DNA of 19,668 nt from Oscillospiraceae bacterium (GCA_017848155.1 JAGAKC010000487.1:1-19668), one strand, 5' to 3'. Counted from the first letter of the stretch, positions 1-9,788 are shown. Notes: generated by a model from the letters alone, not told the origin. Made by a program: numbers and translations.

Positions 1-1
1 G

Positions 2-3000
2 GGTGCGTTTATCGACCAGATGGCTGCCCTTATAAACACAGATATCGGCGGACTTAACGAGCTTGCAAAGAAGCACACCACCATCTACCCCATAGCTTCA
101 CGCTGCGGTGTTTTTGCAAAGAGCGATATCCAGCCGCTGCTTAACGACGGCGCAAAGCGCAGTGATGTTGCGGCGTCTGTATTCCAGTCCGTGGTAAATC
201 AGACCATAAGCGGACTTGCCTGCGGAAAGCCGATAAAGGGCAATGTCGCATTTCTCGGCGGACCGCTGCATTATCTTTCGGAGCTTCGTCAGCGCTTTAT
301 TGAAACGCTTGACCTGAAGCCCGAAAATATAATCTTCCCTGATAACGCAAACCTGTTTGTCGCTATGGGCTGCGCCCTTTCAGACGAAAGCGAGGAGGCA
401 TTCTTTGACGCTCTTGTGGCGAAGTCTGCAATGCTGGAGGAGAATCAGCTCCGTGAGGTCGAGCGCCTTGCTCCGCTTTTCAGTGACGAGGATGAGCTTG
501 CCGAATTCAAGGCTCGCCATGCGATGTCCGTCATACCCACAGCGGAGATATCGCAGCACAGCGGTGCCTGCTATCTCGGTGTGGACGCAGGCTCCACCAC
601 GACAAAGGCGGTGCTGCTGAATAAGGATGCGGAGATACTGTATTCCTATTACGCAGGAAACGGCGGCGACCCGTTAAAGTCCGTTATCGGCATTTTAAAG
701 GAGATATACTCGCTGCTGCCTGATGATGCATACATAGCAAAGGCATGTACCACAGGCTACGGTGAGCACCTTATCAAGGCGGCTCTCGGAGCGGATTTCG
801 GCGAGATAGAAACTATGGCGCACTACAAGGCGGCTGACAAGATACTGCCCGGTGCGGAGTTCATACTCGATATAGGCGGTCAGGACATGAAGTGTATGAC
901 CGTAAAGAATGGTGAGATAGACAGTATCCTGCTTAACGAGGCATGCTCCTCGGGCTGCGGCAGCTTTATCGAGAATTTCGCAAACGCTCTCGGAATGACC
1001 TCCGCAGAGTTTGCAAAGCTGGGTCTTTCTGCGCAGAATCCTGTTGATCTTGGCTCACGCTGCACGGTATTTATGAATTCCCGTGTAAAGCAGGCGCAGA
1101 AAGAGGGTGCGACTGTTGCCGATATTTCGGCAGGTCTGTCGTATTCTGTTGTAAAAAATGCGCTGTTCAAGGTCATCAAGCTGCGTGATACTTCCTCGAT
1201 GGGCGAGAAGATAATCGTGCAGGGCGGTACGTTCATGAACGATTCCGTACTGCGTGCTTTTGAGAACATCTGCGGCAAAAAGGTCATCCGTCCCGACAAG
1301 GCAGGTCTTATGGGCGCATACGGAAGTGCGCTGATCTCCATCGAGCGTGACGACGGCAAGGGCAGCACTATCGCTCCGCCTGAAAAGCTGGATGGCTTCA
1401 AATCTGAAAAGACCACAGCACGCTGCGGAAAGTGCAGCAACAACTGTCTGCTGACTATATCGAAATTCCCCGACGGAACGAGATATATCACGAACAACCG
1501 CTGTGAGCGTGGCGCAGGAAACGTTTCGGGCAAGGAAAAGCTGCCGAATCTGTTCGATCATAAATACCATCTGCTTTTTGACAGGGAGAGCCTGCCCGAG
1601 GGTACCGCAAGACGTGGCGTCGTGGGCATTCCGAGAGTGCTTGGAATGTACGAGAACTACCCGTTCTGGCATACGTTCTTTACGGAGCTTGGTTTCTCTG
1701 TAAAGCTGTCGCCGAAATCCTCCCGTGAGATATACGACCGTGGCATCGAAACGATGCCGTCCGAATCGGTGTGCTATCCCGCAAAGCTGGCGCACGGACA
1801 TATTCAGGCGCTGGTGGATGACGACGTAAAGCTGATATTCTATCCCTCGCTTCCGTATGAGATGAAGGATATAACAGGCGGCGACAACCACTACAACTGT
1901 CCCGTCGTTGCGACCTACAGCGAGGTAATAAAGAACTCCGTCCCCGAGCTTCGCAAGGACGTGAAGTTCATGAATCCGTTCCTGCCCATCTTCCACAAAA
2001 AGAGAATGGGAGAGCGCCTTTATGAGGAGTTTAAGGCGGCGCTTCCCGATATGAAGATAACCAAGGCGGAGATAAAGTCTGCGCTTGAAAAGGCATATGC
2101 CGAGGACGAGCTGTTCAAGGCAGAGATGCGTGAAAAGGGCGAGGAAACGCTTAAATATCTTGAGGAGAACGGAAAGCAGGGAATCGTGCTTGCAGGCCGT
2201 CCCTATCATGTAGACCCCGAGATAAACCACGGTCTGCCCGAGATGATAACGGGTTATGGCTATGCGGTGCTTACCGAGGACAGTATCGCCCATCTTGAAC
2301 AGGTGGTGCGTCCTATCCGTGTCGTTGACCAGTGGGTATATCATACAAGACTGTATGCGTCGGCGCATGTTGTCGGAAAGCACGAATGTCTGGAGCTGGT
2401 ACAGCTCAATTCCTTCGGCTGCGGACTTGATGCGGTAACCACCGACCAGGTGCAGGAGATACTCCGCAGCTTCGGCAAGATGTACACCTGCCTCAAGATA
2501 GACGAGGTGAACAACCTCGGTGCGGCAAGGATAAGACTGCGCTCGCTCATCTCTGTCGTGGAGGAGAGAAAGCGCCATAACTTCAAGCCCGTACAGGGTC
2601 ATGTGGGTTATGTAAGGCAGCCTGAGTTTACTCCGGAGATGCGTGAAAAGCACACCATACTTTGTCCGCAGATGGCGCCTATACATTTTGATATGCTGGA
2701 GTCTGCATTCCAGCACAGCGGCTACAATGCCGTGATACTTACCGACTGCTCAAAGTCAGTCGTGGACGAGGGTCTGAAATACGTAAACAACGATGCGTGC
2801 TATCCCTCTATCCTTATCGTGGGTCAGCTTATCCATGCGCTTAACAGCGGCAAGTATGACCTCAGCAACACCTCCGTAATGATAACGCAGACGGGCGGTG
2901 CGTGCCGTGCAACGAACTATGTGGGTATGCTCAAAAAGGCGCTCAAGGATGCAGGTCACGAGAATATACCGCTCATCTCGCTCAATATGGTGGGACTTGA

Positions 3001-3901
3001 AAAGCAGAGCGGCTTCAGCCTTTCGCTCCAGATGGCGATAAGAGCCATCATGGGCGTCGTATACGGCGATGTGCTTTCACGCTGCCTGTACAAGGTGCGT
3101 CCGTATGAGGTGGAAAAGGGCAGTGCAAATGCGCTGTACCAGAAGTGGAGAGTATTCCTTAAGGAGGAGCTTAAGTCCCTTTCGCTCAGCCGTTTCAACA
3201 GGAATGTGCGCAATATCGTCAAAGAATTTTCCGAGTTCCCTGTGCTTGACATCAAAAAGCCGAGGGTAGGCCTTGTGGGAGAGATACTTGTAAAGTTCCA
3301 TCCCGTTGCGAATAATGACATAATCGGACTTCTTGAGAATGAAGGCTGCGAGGTAGTAGTTCCCGACCTTATGGGATTCTTCTACTATGTCTGCTCGCAC
3401 GGCAAGACAAAGAGCGAGCTTCTGTACCTGTCAAAGAAAAAGGCATTTGCCGAAAATATGGCAGTAAAGCTGATAAAGGCTATGGAGGGCAGCTACCGCA
3501 AGGCGGTAAAGGGAACGAAATTCGGCTGCCCGGGCGACATCTTTGAGATGCGTGAGATGGTACGTCCCATCGTATCTCCGGGAAATATCGCAGGCGAGGG
3601 ATGGTTCCTTTCCGCAGAGATGCTGGAGCTTATCCATGACGGCGTTCCCAATATCGTTTGTATGCAGCCGTTTGCATGCCTGCCCAATCACGTAACGGGC
3701 AAGGGCGTTATCGGCGAGCTGCGCAGACAGCATCCCGAATCCAACATCGTTGCGGTGGACTTTGACCCCGGAGCGTCCGAGGTAAATCAGGTCAACCGTA
3801 TAAAGCTGATGCTTACACAGGCATATGCAAACGCAGGTATAAGCAGACGTGATGTGGTGGTGGAGGATAAGTATTCCGAATTGCTTTCGGAGCAAAATTG
3901 A
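2..3901 (+). CDS. 2-hydroxyacyl-CoA dehydratase activase-like giant protein, 5'-truncated
   Basis: The frame is already open at base 2, so the 5' end lies outside the window; about 1,299 codons are visible of a family usually near 1,400 residues. Counting from the ATG at 20, the order is: the tail of a first ASKHA (BcrAD/BadFG, HgdC-like) domain, a second ASKHA domain from about residue 184 with the phosphate loop [16 protein letters not shown] near 246 and ACSSGCGSF near 308-316, a Cys cluster CGKCSNNC near 469-477, a DUF2229-like region from about 532, and a C-terminal HgdB-like region ending near 1275. Family knowledge: HgdC uses ATP hydrolysis and a [4Fe-4S] cluster to send a high-energy electron to 2-hydroxyacyl-CoA dehydratases. 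The fused giant forms are widespread in Clostridia and their substrate is unknown. The ATP and Fe-S role here is inferred from motifs. Two small GC-rich hairpins follow at 3908-3926 and 3937-3954 without a T-run, so read-through into the next gene is possible. Confidence 0.9.
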   Translation, partial: GAFIDQMAALINTDIGGLNELAKKHTTIYPIASRCGVFAKSDIQPLLNDGAKRSDVAASVFQSVVNQTISGLACGKPIKGNVAFLGGPLHYLSELRQRFIETLDLKPENIIFPDNANLFVAMGCALSDESEEAFFDALVAKSAMLEENQLREVERLAPLFSDEDELAEFKARHAMSVIPTAEISQHSGACYLGVDAGSTTTKAVLLNKDAEILYSYYAGNGGDPLKSVIGILKEIYSLLPDDAYIAKACTTGYGEHLIKAALGADFGEIETMAHYKAADKILPGAEFILDIGGQDMKCMTVKNGEIDSILLNEACSSGCGSFIENFANALGMTSAEFAKLGLSAQNPVDLGSRCTVFMNSRVKQAQKEGATVADISAGLSYSVVKNALFKVIKLRDTSSMGEKIIVQGGTFMNDSVLRAFENICGKKVIRPDKAGLMGAYGSALISIERDDGKGSTIAPPEKLDGFKSEKTTARCGKCSNNCLLTISKFPDGTRYITNNRCERGAGNVSGKEKLPNLFDHKYHLLFDRESLPEGTARRGVVGIPRVLGMYENYPFWHTFFTELGFSVKLSPKSSREIYDRGIETMPSESVCYPAKLAHGHIQALVDDDVKLIFYPSLPYEMKDITGGDNHYNCPVVATYSEVIKNSVPELRKDVKFMNPFLPIFHKKRMGERLYEEFKAALPDMKITKAEIKSALEKAYAEDELFKAEMREKGEETLKYLEENGKQGIVLAGRPYHVDPEINHGLPEMITGYGYAVLTEDSIAHLEQVVRPIRVVDQWVYHTRLYASAHVVGKHECLELVQLNSFGCGLDAVTTDQVQEILRSFGKMYTCLKIDEVNNLGAARIRLRSLISVVEERKRHNFKPVQGHVGYVRQPEFTPEMREKHTILCPQMAPIHFDMLESAFQHSGYNAVILTDCSKSVVDEGLKYVNNDACYPSILIVGQLIHALNSGKYDLSNTSVMITQTGGACRATNYVGMLKKALKDAGHENIPLISLNMVGLEKQSGFSLSLQMAIRAIMGVVYGDVLSRCLYKVRPYEVEKGSANALYQKWRVFLKEELKSLSLSRFNRNVRNIVKEFSEFPVLDIKKPRVGLVGEILVKFHPVANNDIIGLLENEGCEVVVPDLMGFFYYVCSHGKTKSELLYLSKKKAFAENMAVKLIKAMEGSYRKAVKGTKFGCPGDIFEMREMVRPIVSPGNIAGEGWFLSAEMLELIHDGVPNIVCMQPFACLPNHVTGKGVIGELRRQHPESNIVAVDFDPGASEVNQVNRIKLMLTQAYANAGISRRDVVVEDKYSELLSEQN

Positions 3902-3980
3902 TCCATGTCGGGCGCAGTCTGCCCGAAATGACCGAAGCGCCGTGTGGCAGGCGCAGAGTAAAGACAGAAAGGACATTATT

Positions 3981-4919
3981 ATGGCAACAACACGTTTTTC
4001 TACAGAAAATAACCAGTCAGGCGGAAATCTCCCCAAGGGCGTAGGTACACTGGTCGTCATCGGACTTGTGGTATTACTTGCTATCATCGTTGCATTCAAC
4101 AGCTTCACTGTTGTAAACGAGGGCTTCATCGGAGTAAAATACCAGTTCGGTAAGATCGCGGACAGCGATCTTTCCGCAGGTCTTAACTTCCACATCCCCT
4201 TTATGGAGGAGATCGAGCAGGTGGATATCCGTGAGCAGGTATACGCAGTTACTACTGACGCCTACACCAGCGATACCCAGACCGTAAATGAGCTTATGCT
4301 TAAGGTGAACTACTATTACGACGGAACTCAGCTTTCTGAGATAATCCGTACCATCGGTATCTCCAATGTTGAAACGAAGCTGCTCGTACCGAACGTGGCA
4401 AAGATCACAAAGGACGAGATCGGTAAGGTACAGGCAGAGATGCTGGTACAGAACCGTTCCGATGTTCAGAACGCTATCTTTGCAAAGATCAAGGACGCAC
4501 TTGCACCTCAGGGCATCATCGTCACAGCCTTTGCTATCGAGAACCTTTCCTTTGACGACGCTTTCGAGCAGTCTATCCAGGCTAAGGTGATCGCTGCACA
4601 GGACGCTCTTAAGATGCAGAACAAGACAGCCGAGAAGGAAGAGGAAGCAAAGCAGCAGGTCATCGCCGCACAGGCAGAGGCTGATTCTCAGAAGATCAAG
4701 GCTGACGCAGAAGCATACGCTATCCAGGTCGTTCAGGAGCAGATCGCTCAGTCCCCTGACTATATCGAGTATCTGAAGATAAGCAACTGGAACGGCGTTC
4801 TGCCCCAGGCTATCGGTACAGAGGTAAATCCGTTCATTGCACTTGACGGTGATTACGCCACTGCTACAAGACAGAATGTCCAGTCTGCACCTGTTGTATC
4901 TACAGGCACGGCACAGTAA
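3981..4919 (+). CDS. SPFH/prohibitin-like membrane protein
   Basis: A 312-residue protein. The start was set at the ATG at 3981, preceded by AGAAAGGA, instead of an upstream in-frame ATG at 3849 that overlaps the previous gene and gives an unlikely Trp-rich leader. Residues 1-20 are polar, residues about 21-39 form one membrane segment, and the SPFH (band 7) domain follows directly, with NEGFIGVKYQFGK at its start. Residues about 200-255 are rich in Glu, Lys, Ala and Gln (KTAEKEEEAKQQ), the usual coiled-coil assembly arm of prohibitins. The family forms large ring- or cage-like assemblies that scaffold membrane proteases or microdomains. No protease or NfeD partner gene is adjacent, so its partner is unknown. 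It ends at a strong terminator and may be expressed with the upstream gene, since no promoter is evident in the 79-base gap. Confidence 0.88.
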   Translation: MATTRFSTENNQSGGNLPKGVGTLVVIGLVVLLAIIVAFNSFTVVNEGFIGVKYQFGKIADSDLSAGLNFHIPFMEEIEQVDIREQVYAVTTDAYTSDTQTVNELMLKVNYYYDGTQLSEIIRTIGISNVETKLLVPNVAKITKDEIGKVQAEMLVQNRSDVQNAIFAKIKDALAPQGIIVTAFAIENLSFDDAFEQSIQAKVIAAQDALKMQNKTAEKEEEAKQQVIAAQAEADSQKIKADAEAYAIQVVQEQIAQSPDYIEYLKISNWNGVLPQAIGTEVNPFIALDGDYATATRQNVQSAPVVSTGTAQ

Positions 4920-4940
4920 GCTGCACAACAGATAAGTATA

Positions 4941-4991
4941 AGGGATCACGGCTTCCGACGGCTATGCGAAGCGGAGCCATGATCCCTTTTT
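4941..4991 (+). terminator. Strong intrinsic terminator after the SPFH gene
   Basis: Outer arms AGGGATCA and TGATCCCT, then inner arms GGCT-CCG and CGG-AGCC, make a long hairpin followed by TTTTT. It sits 22 bases after the SPFH stop and only about 26 bases before the helicase start codon, so it separates the two genes or acts as an attenuator for the second. Confidence 0.85.
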
Positions 4992-5017
4992 GATATTAAA
5001 AAAGGACGGTAATTATT

Positions 5018-7372
5018 TTGGATTATATATCACTGAAAAGAAACGCACTGAACAGCTTTTTCTCACGCACCAACGAGATGCAGCGCAAAGCGGTGTTCAA
5101 GGTAAACGGTGCGGTGCTGATCATCGCAGGCGCAGGCAGCGGCAAGACCACTGTACTCTGTAACAGGATAGCGAACATGATGCGCTTCGGAAATGCGTTC
5201 AATGACACCGAGGTGCGTGGTATCACTCCCGAGGAGGAGCAGTTCCTGTACGAGTTTCCTGCTCTTGAAAAGACTCCCGAAAATGCGCAGCGCCTTGCGG
5301 AGATAGTGGCAGTAGATCCCATAAACCCGTGGAATATCCTTGCCATCACCTTTACGAACAAAGCGGCGAGCGAGCTTAAAAATCGTCTTATCTCCATGAT
5401 AGGCGAGGAGGCGGAGAGGATAAATGCGTCTACCTTCCATTCCGCATGCGTCAAGATACTGCGCCGTGAGATAGAGCACCTCGGTTACAAGAGCAGCTTC
5501 ACGATATACGATGACGATGATTCCAAGCGTATCATCAAGGACGCAATGAAGAAGCAGGGCATCGACGAAAAGGTGTTCAATCCAAAGGTGTTCAAGAATA
5601 TCATCTCACGCTGCAAGGACAAGATGATATCCGCATCGGAGTTTGCAAGGACCGCAGGAAGCTCCCTTGACATAATGGAGAAGCGTGCGGCTGATATCTA
5701 TAAGGATTATCAGGCGGCGCTCGAAGCGGCAAATGCGGTGGATTTTGATGATATCATCTGCCTTACCGTCCGTCTTTTCGAGGAGAATCCCGATGTGCTT
5801 CAGCACTATCGCAACCTGTATAAATACATAATGGTGGACGAGTATCAGGACACAAACGTTGCCCAGTATCGCCTTATCGCACTGCTTGCGGGCGACAACG
5901 GAAATCTCTGCGTCGTTGGCGATGATGACCAGAGTATCTATCGTTTCCGTGGTGCGACTATCGAAAATATCCTCAGCTTTGAGAATCAGTACAAGGGCTG
6001 CGAGGTCATCAGACTTGAGCAGAATTACCGCTCCACGGAAAACATCCTCAATGCGGCAAATGCCGTCATCCGCAACAACCGTCAGCGTAAGGACAAGGCG
6101 CTGTGGTCTGACCTTGGCGAGGGCGAAAAGATAAAATGCTGCAAGTTTGAGAGCGAGATGTCAGAGGCTAAATTCATCGCTGATACCATTCTGGAGGGCG
6201 CAAAGGACGGAAAGAGCTACTCGGATTTTGCGCTGCTGTATCGCAACAATGCCCAGTCACGCAGCTTTGAGAATGCACTTGCACGCTCAGGCATACCCTA
6301 CAAGATAGTTGGCGGTGTGCGCTTCTACGACCGAAAAGAGATAAAGGACATCATGTCCTATCTTGCGCTGCTGAATAATCCGTATGATATCGTGCGCTTC
6401 CGCAGGGTCATCAACGAGCCTAAGCGTGGAATAGGCGATGCAACTGTCGAGGAGATAGTGCGTATCGCAGAGGGACTGCGCATCTCTCCGCTGGAGGTAT
6501 GCCGTGAGGCGTCGCAGTATGAGAGCCTTTCCAGAAAGGCAGGAGCGCTTAAGGCTGCCGCAAATCTCTTTGACGAGCTGGACGAGCTTGCAGATACACT
6601 GCGCCTTGACGAGCTTATCGACGCAGTGGCTGAAAAGAGCGGCTACATTCAGGCGATGAGAGCGCTTGGAGATGAGGGCGCAGCAAGGATAGAGAATATC
6701 AGCGAGCTTAAATCCAATGCACTTGCGCTTATTCAGGAGGACGATACTGTCACACTGCCCGATTTCCTTGAGCAGGTGGCGCTGGTGTCCGACCTTGACA
6801 GCTATGATACCGAAACTGACAGAGTATCGCTTATGACGATGCACAGTGCAAAGGGTCTGGAATTTGATACGGTATTCCTTGTGGGAGCAGAGGACAACAT
6901 CTTCCCGAGCTACCGTGCGCTTGGTGACCTGCCCGAGATGGAGGAGGAGCGCCGTCTTGCATACGTTGCTATCACCCGTGCAAAGCGGATGCTGTATGTA
7001 ACGCACACTGCGTATCGTATGCTCTACGGTCAGACCATGAGAAACAAGCTTTCTACCTTCATCAGGGAGATACCCGAGGAGCACATCATCATGAAGGGCG
7101 ACAAGCCTCGTGAGAATACGGGAATGACCTTCGTGAAACGTGAAAAGCCGAATTATCTTGCAGAGCAGGCTGCAAAGAAGCCTGTGATACCGCAGCCCGT
7201 GAATACAGGTGTGGTGTTTGCGGCAGGCGACAGGGTACGTCATAATGTATTCGGTCAGGGCACTGTTACCGAAGCAAAGCGCATGGGCAATGACACTATG
7301 CTGAGCATTGAATTTGACAGCGCAGGCGCAAAGAAGCTGATGGCTAATTTCGCAAGGATAGAAAAAGTGTGA
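5018..7372 (+). CDS. pcrA: ATP-dependent DNA helicase, UvrD/PcrA type (SF1A)
   Basis: A 784-residue 3'-5' DNA helicase of the PcrA/UvrD family, acting in nucleotide-excision repair, replication restart and removal of RecA filaments. Visible motifs: Q motif at NEMQRKAV (19-26), Walker A AGAGSGKTT (37-45), motif Ia AITFTNKAA (109-117), Walker B MVDEYQDTN (about 271), motif III GDDDQSIYRFRGA (about 302), motif IV QNYRSTENIL (about 334), motif V MHSAKGLEFDT (about 607), motif VI YVAITRAKR (about 649), and a C-terminal tudor-like PcrA tail from about 735 (GDRVRHNVFGQGTV). The start is TTG at 5018, chosen because AAAGGACGG lies 8 bases upstream; the next ATG (residue 21) would cut into the Q motif. 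About 45 extra residues (about 56-101) lie between motifs I and Ia compared with Bacillus PcrA. Confidence 0.95.
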   Translation: MDYISLKRNALNSFFSRTNEMQRKAVFKVNGAVLIIAGAGSGKTTVLCNRIANMMRFGNAFNDTEVRGITPEEEQFLYEFPALEKTPENAQRLAEIVAVDPINPWNILAITFTNKAASELKNRLISMIGEEAERINASTFHSACVKILRREIEHLGYKSSFTIYDDDDSKRIIKDAMKKQGIDEKVFNPKVFKNIISRCKDKMISASEFARTAGSSLDIMEKRAADIYKDYQAALEAANAVDFDDIICLTVRLFEENPDVLQHYRNLYKYIMVDEYQDTNVAQYRLIALLAGDNGNLCVVGDDDQSIYRFRGATIENILSFENQYKGCEVIRLEQNYRSTENILNAANAVIRNNRQRKDKALWSDLGEGEKIKCCKFESEMSEAKFIADTILEGAKDGKSYSDFALLYRNNAQSRSFENALARSGIPYKIVGGVRFYDRKEIKDIMSYLALLNNPYDIVRFRRVINEPKRGIGDATVEEIVRIAEGLRISPLEVCREASQYESLSRKAGALKAAANLFDELDELADTLRLDELIDAVAEKSGYIQAMRALGDEGAARIENISELKSNALALIQEDDTVTLPDFLEQVALVSDLDSYDTETDRVSLMTMHSAKGLEFDTVFLVGAEDNIFPSYRALGDLPEMEEERRLAYVAITRAKRMLYVTHTAYRMLYGQTMRNKLSTFIREIPEEHIIMKGDKPRENTGMTFVKREKPNYLAEQAAKKPVIPQPVNTGVVFAAGDRVRHNVFGQGTVTEAKRMGNDTMLSIEFDSAGAKKLMANFARIEKV

Positions 7373-7379
7373 TAAGAGC

Positions 7380-7412
7380 AATACCCGTGAAGCTGTACTT
7401 CACGGGTATTCT
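7380..7412 (+). terminator. Hairpin terminator after pcrA
   Basis: A perfect 13-base inverted repeat (AATACCCGTGAAG / CTTCACGGGTATT) with a 5-base loop, starting 8 bases after the helicase stop. The T-run is weak (TT then CTG), so efficiency is uncertain. Confidence 0.7.
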
Positions 7413-7623
7413 GATATGGTTGTACACTTATGCGGAAAGTGTTATAAACCAGGAAAGATGTTAGTTTGTCAATAGAATTGGACATGCTTTGCCGGAATTT
7501 ATAGCACAGCAGGAGCTAAACGTCTGGCTTAAAGGTGATAAGCATTTTGAAATAGTTGTTTCAAGGTGCAAAGGCTGTTGATATGATCTGCTGCTTAAAC
7601 GGTTATCAGTTGTGAAGAGTTAT
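7413..7623. other. Noncoding gap between pcrA and the membrane-protein gene
   Basis: This 211-base stretch carries no gene I can support. One rightward frame (about 7462-7578) stays open for about 38 codons and reads like protein (for example HALPEFIAQQELNVW), but it has no ATG and no ribosome binding site. It could be a decayed gene fragment or chance. Confidence 0.4.
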
Positions 7624-8016
7624 TCACCTGCCGCTTCGGGTATCATCCATATTCACCCCCACAACACCGCCCGCTGCGGAAAAAACGATACAAAGCACAG
7701 CCTTTACAAACAGCAATATCCCGCCTGCCCTGCGGAAGAATAATGCCGGGATAAGCAGCAGTATGAAATACATGATACCGCATATCGCACCTGTGCGCAG
7801 GCCCTCTCTGTGGCGCAGCTTTCCTGCTGTCCTGCCGCCGAAGAAACAGGACACGGACATGACTATCATAGCCGCTGTCCCTGAAAGGCTTTCGGAAGAG
7901 TCGGAGATAAGCAGCAGAAGTGCTGCCGCACAGGACAGTATCAGCGTCATAACGACGCTCTTCAGTAATCCTGCGGTATAGGGAAGAGTTCTGTGGTCGT
8001 GTTTTGCCTTTCTCAT
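7624..8016 (-). CDS. TIGR04086-type four-helix membrane protein
   Basis: A 130-residue integral membrane protein with a basic N terminus and four hydrophobic segments at about 17-37, 46-62, 75-94 and 98-121, a layout and length matching the TIGR04086 family of Firmicutes. Glycine pairs flank the helices (FFGGRTAGKLR after helix 2, AAGGVVGVN at the end), also typical. No catalytic residues can be seen and the family's function is not known. The start at 8016 is preceded by GGAGGG about 6 bases away. It reads leftward and the aminotransferase upstream ends in a strong terminator, so it is probably transcribed on its own, although no clear promoter was found. The family call is from memory of the pattern, not a search. 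Confidence 0.75.
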   Translation of the reverse strand: MRKAKHDHRTLPYTAGLLKSVVMTLILSCAAALLLLISDSSESLSGTAAMIVMSVSCFFGGRTAGKLRHREGLRTGAICGIMYFILLLIPALFFRRAGGILLFVKAVLCIVFSAAGGVVGVNMDDTRSGR

Positions 8017-8088
8017 GATGTGCCCTCCGAAAAGTGACTTTTGTTACAATATATGCACGACCTGTCCCGAATAGCATTATAAGGCAGC

Positions 8089-8130
8089 AAAAAAGCTCCC
8101 GTGAGATATCATTTTATCTCATGGGAGCTT
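8089..8130 (-). terminator. Intrinsic terminator of the aminotransferase gene
   Basis: A 16-base-pair stem, AAGCTCCC-TGAGATA on both arms with one G-T wobble and a 6-base loop. On the minus strand it is followed by TTTTTT, placed just past the leftward aminotransferase stop. Confidence 0.85.
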
Positions 8131-8145
8131 ATATTATATCGTCAT

Positions 8146-9423
8146 TTATTCTGCCAGCAGCTTCTCAACGCTTGCCAGCTTAACGCATACGCAGAATATC
8201 TCCATAGCCTGACGAAGCTCATCTACCGTGGGGAATGTGGGAGCGATGCGGATGTTGCTGTCGTGAGGGTCGTTGCCGTAGGGGTAGGTCGCACCTGCGC
8301 CTGTCATAACAACACCTGCGTCTGCGGCAAGGGAAACTATCCTCTTTGCACAGCCGTCCATAGCGTCAAAGCTTACAAAGTAGCCACCCTTAGGCTTCTG
8401 CCAGCTGCCGATACCGAGAGGAGCGATCTTCTTGTCCAGCATGTACAGCACTACGCTGAATTTCGGCTGGATGATGGCTGCGTGACGCTTCATATGGTTC
8501 TTGATGCCGTCGAAGTTCTTGAAGTATTTGCAGTGGCGCAGCTGATTCAGCTTGTCAAAGCCGATGGTCTGCACGGTCATCTGTCCCTTTATGAAATCTA
8601 TATTGTTCTTGCTTGCAGCGATTATTGCAAGACCGCCGCCGGGGAAGGATATCTTGGAGGTAGATGTGAACTGGAATACCATATCGGGGTTGCCTGCTTT
8701 TTTGCATTCCTCGATGATATTGAGCAGTGTGTCGTGATCGTCTGACAGATGGTGAACGCAGTATGCGTTGTCCCAGAAGATGCGGAAATCCTTAGCCGCA
8801 GGCTTAAGATTCGCAAAGCGTCTTACCACCTCATCGGAGTAGGTGATGCCTGTGGGGTTGGAGTACATGGGAACGCACCAGATGCCCTTGATCTCCTCGT
8901 CCTCTGCGACCAGCTTCTCAACGGCATCCATATCAGGTCCGTCAGCCTTGTAGTCAACAGTTATCATCTCGATACCGAGGGACTCGCAGATCGCAAAATG
9001 TCTGTCATATCCGGGCACTGGGCACAGGAACTTTACCTTGTCGCACTTGCCCCAGGGCTTCTCGCCGCCGTACACACCGAAATGAAGCGCACGGATGATG
9101 GTATCATACATCAGCTGCAGCGAGGAGTTACCTCCCACGATGATCTCGTCATCGCCTATTCCGAGCATCTCTGTGAACAGTGCCTTTGCTTCGGGAATAC
9201 CGTCCAGCACGCCGTAGTTGCGGCAGTCGATGCCGTTAGAGGACTTGTAATCTCCGTCAAGGCAGGACAGCAGCATGTCTATGGACAGGTCGAGCTGCTC
9301 GGGGGCAGGCTTTCCTCTGGACATATCCAGCTTAAGACCCTTTGCCTTGTACTCCTCATACTGTTTCAGCAGGGCGGACTTTTCCGCTTCAAGCTGCTCT
9401 TTGTTCATTTCTGTGTAAAGCAT
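8146..9423 (-). CDS. PLP-dependent aminotransferase, aspartate type Ic (Rv3722c-like)
   Basis: A 425-residue fold-type I aminotransferase. Residues that can be placed: the GNSS phosphate-binding turn (98-101), the substrate and PLP contact SNPTG (188-192), DNAY (218-221) where the Asp pairs with the PLP ring nitrogen, the PLP Schiff-base lysine K257 in STSKISFPGG, and an SNIRIAPTFPT motif near the C terminus whose Arg should hold the substrate carboxylate. The short, distinctive pattern matches the subgroup (Pfam Asp_aminotransf) that includes Mycobacterium tuberculosis Rv3722c, an aspartate aminotransferase, rather than the common AspC family. Likely reaction: aspartate and 2-oxoglutarate to oxaloacetate and glutamate, in the cytoplasm; the exact substrate is inferred. 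The start at 9423 is preceded by AAAGGG; an alternative Met at residue 6 lacks this spacing. The gene stands alone with its own terminator. Confidence 0.88.
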   Translation of the reverse strand: MLYTEMNKEQLEAEKSALLKQYEEYKAKGLKLDMSRGKPAPEQLDLSIDMLLSCLDGDYKSSNGIDCRNYGVLDGIPEAKALFTEMLGIGDDEIIVGGNSSLQLMYDTIIRALHFGVYGGEKPWGKCDKVKFLCPVPGYDRHFAICESLGIEMITVDYKADGPDMDAVEKLVAEDEEIKGIWCVPMYSNPTGITYSDEVVRRFANLKPAAKDFRIFWDNAYCVHHLSDDHDTLLNIIEECKKAGNPDMVFQFTSTSKISFPGGGLAIIAASKNNIDFIKGQMTVQTIGFDKLNQLRHCKYFKNFDGIKNHMKRHAAIIQPKFSVVLYMLDKKIAPLGIGSWQKPKGGYFVSFDAMDGCAKRIVSLAADAGVVMTGAGATYPYGNDPHDSNIRIAPTFPTVDELRQAMEIFCVCVKLASVEKLLAE

Positions 9424-9510
9424 GTTGTGACCCTTTCTTTTATATATGATTCAATAATATAATATATGTTAGTATATGTCGCCTTGATAATTATATCATA
9501 AGGTATTGTG

Positions 9511-9542
9511 TTTTGCAAGCGTTTTTTAAAAATCTTGCAAAA
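9511..9542. repeat. 9-base inverted repeat in the divergent region
   Basis: Arms TTTTGCAAG and CTTGCAAAA are perfect and separated by 14 AT-rich bases. The position, about 90 bases upstream of the aminotransferase start, would suit an operator or a weak terminator. No regulator can be named. Confidence 0.5.
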
Positions 9543-9728
9543 AACCAAAACTACAGTACTTAATACGGCGCATTTTGGGCAATATTGCTATTGGTCCAGA
9601 CATATCATGTCATTTTCTGCTGCAAAGGTACAGCGCTTTTTTCACTCATATTTATGTAACAGGTTTTCACAGCTCGTTCATGTTATAATATACATATTCG
9701 ACATGAGAATCTTGTTGAATATTAAGGG

Positions 9729-9757
9729 TTGCAATTGGTGAATGTCGGATGTATAAT
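9729..9757 (+). promoter_or_regulatory. Sigma-A-type promoter for the secreted-protein cluster
   Basis: A -35 of TTGCAA (9729-9734), a 17-base spacer and a perfect -10 TATAAT (9752-9757). It lies 31 bases upstream of the next start codon and should drive all three rightward genes, as no terminator separates them. Confidence 0.75.
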
Positions 9758-9788
9758 GAAATTGACAGAATAATAAGGAGGAATCACC

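Larger units (their letters stand above)
9424..9788. other. AT-rich divergent intergenic region
   Basis: This 365-base gap separates the leftward aminotransferase from the rightward membrane-protein gene. It holds the aminotransferase upstream region (very AT-rich, no confident promoter), an inverted repeat at 9511-9542 and the rightward promoter at 9729-9757. A 77-codon open frame at 9508-9741 has no ribosome binding site and no recognisable protein character, so it was not called. Confidence 0.6.

Noticed and set aside
1055..2716. Long minus-strand open frame (553 codons) inside the activase-like gene
   Set aside because: It lies wholly antisense to a clearly homologous gene, is rich in His, Arg and Leu typical of frame shadows, and matches no family.
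3849..3980. Upstream extension of the SPFH gene to an ATG at 3849
   Set aside because: It overlaps the activase gene end and codes a Trp/Cys/Arg-rich leader; the ATG at 3981 has a better ribosome site.
6287..7381. Minus-strand open frame (364 codons) across the 3' half of pcrA
   Set aside because: It is antisense to helicase motifs V and VI, with shadow-type composition and no ribosome site.
8101..9462. Plus-strand open frames opposite the aminotransferase
   Set aside because: They run antisense to an enzyme with its active-site residues in place, and the first begins inside the terminator hairpin.
9508..9741. 77-codon plus-strand frame in the divergent intergenic region
   Set aside because: There is no ribosome site, and the frame runs into the promoter of the next gene.
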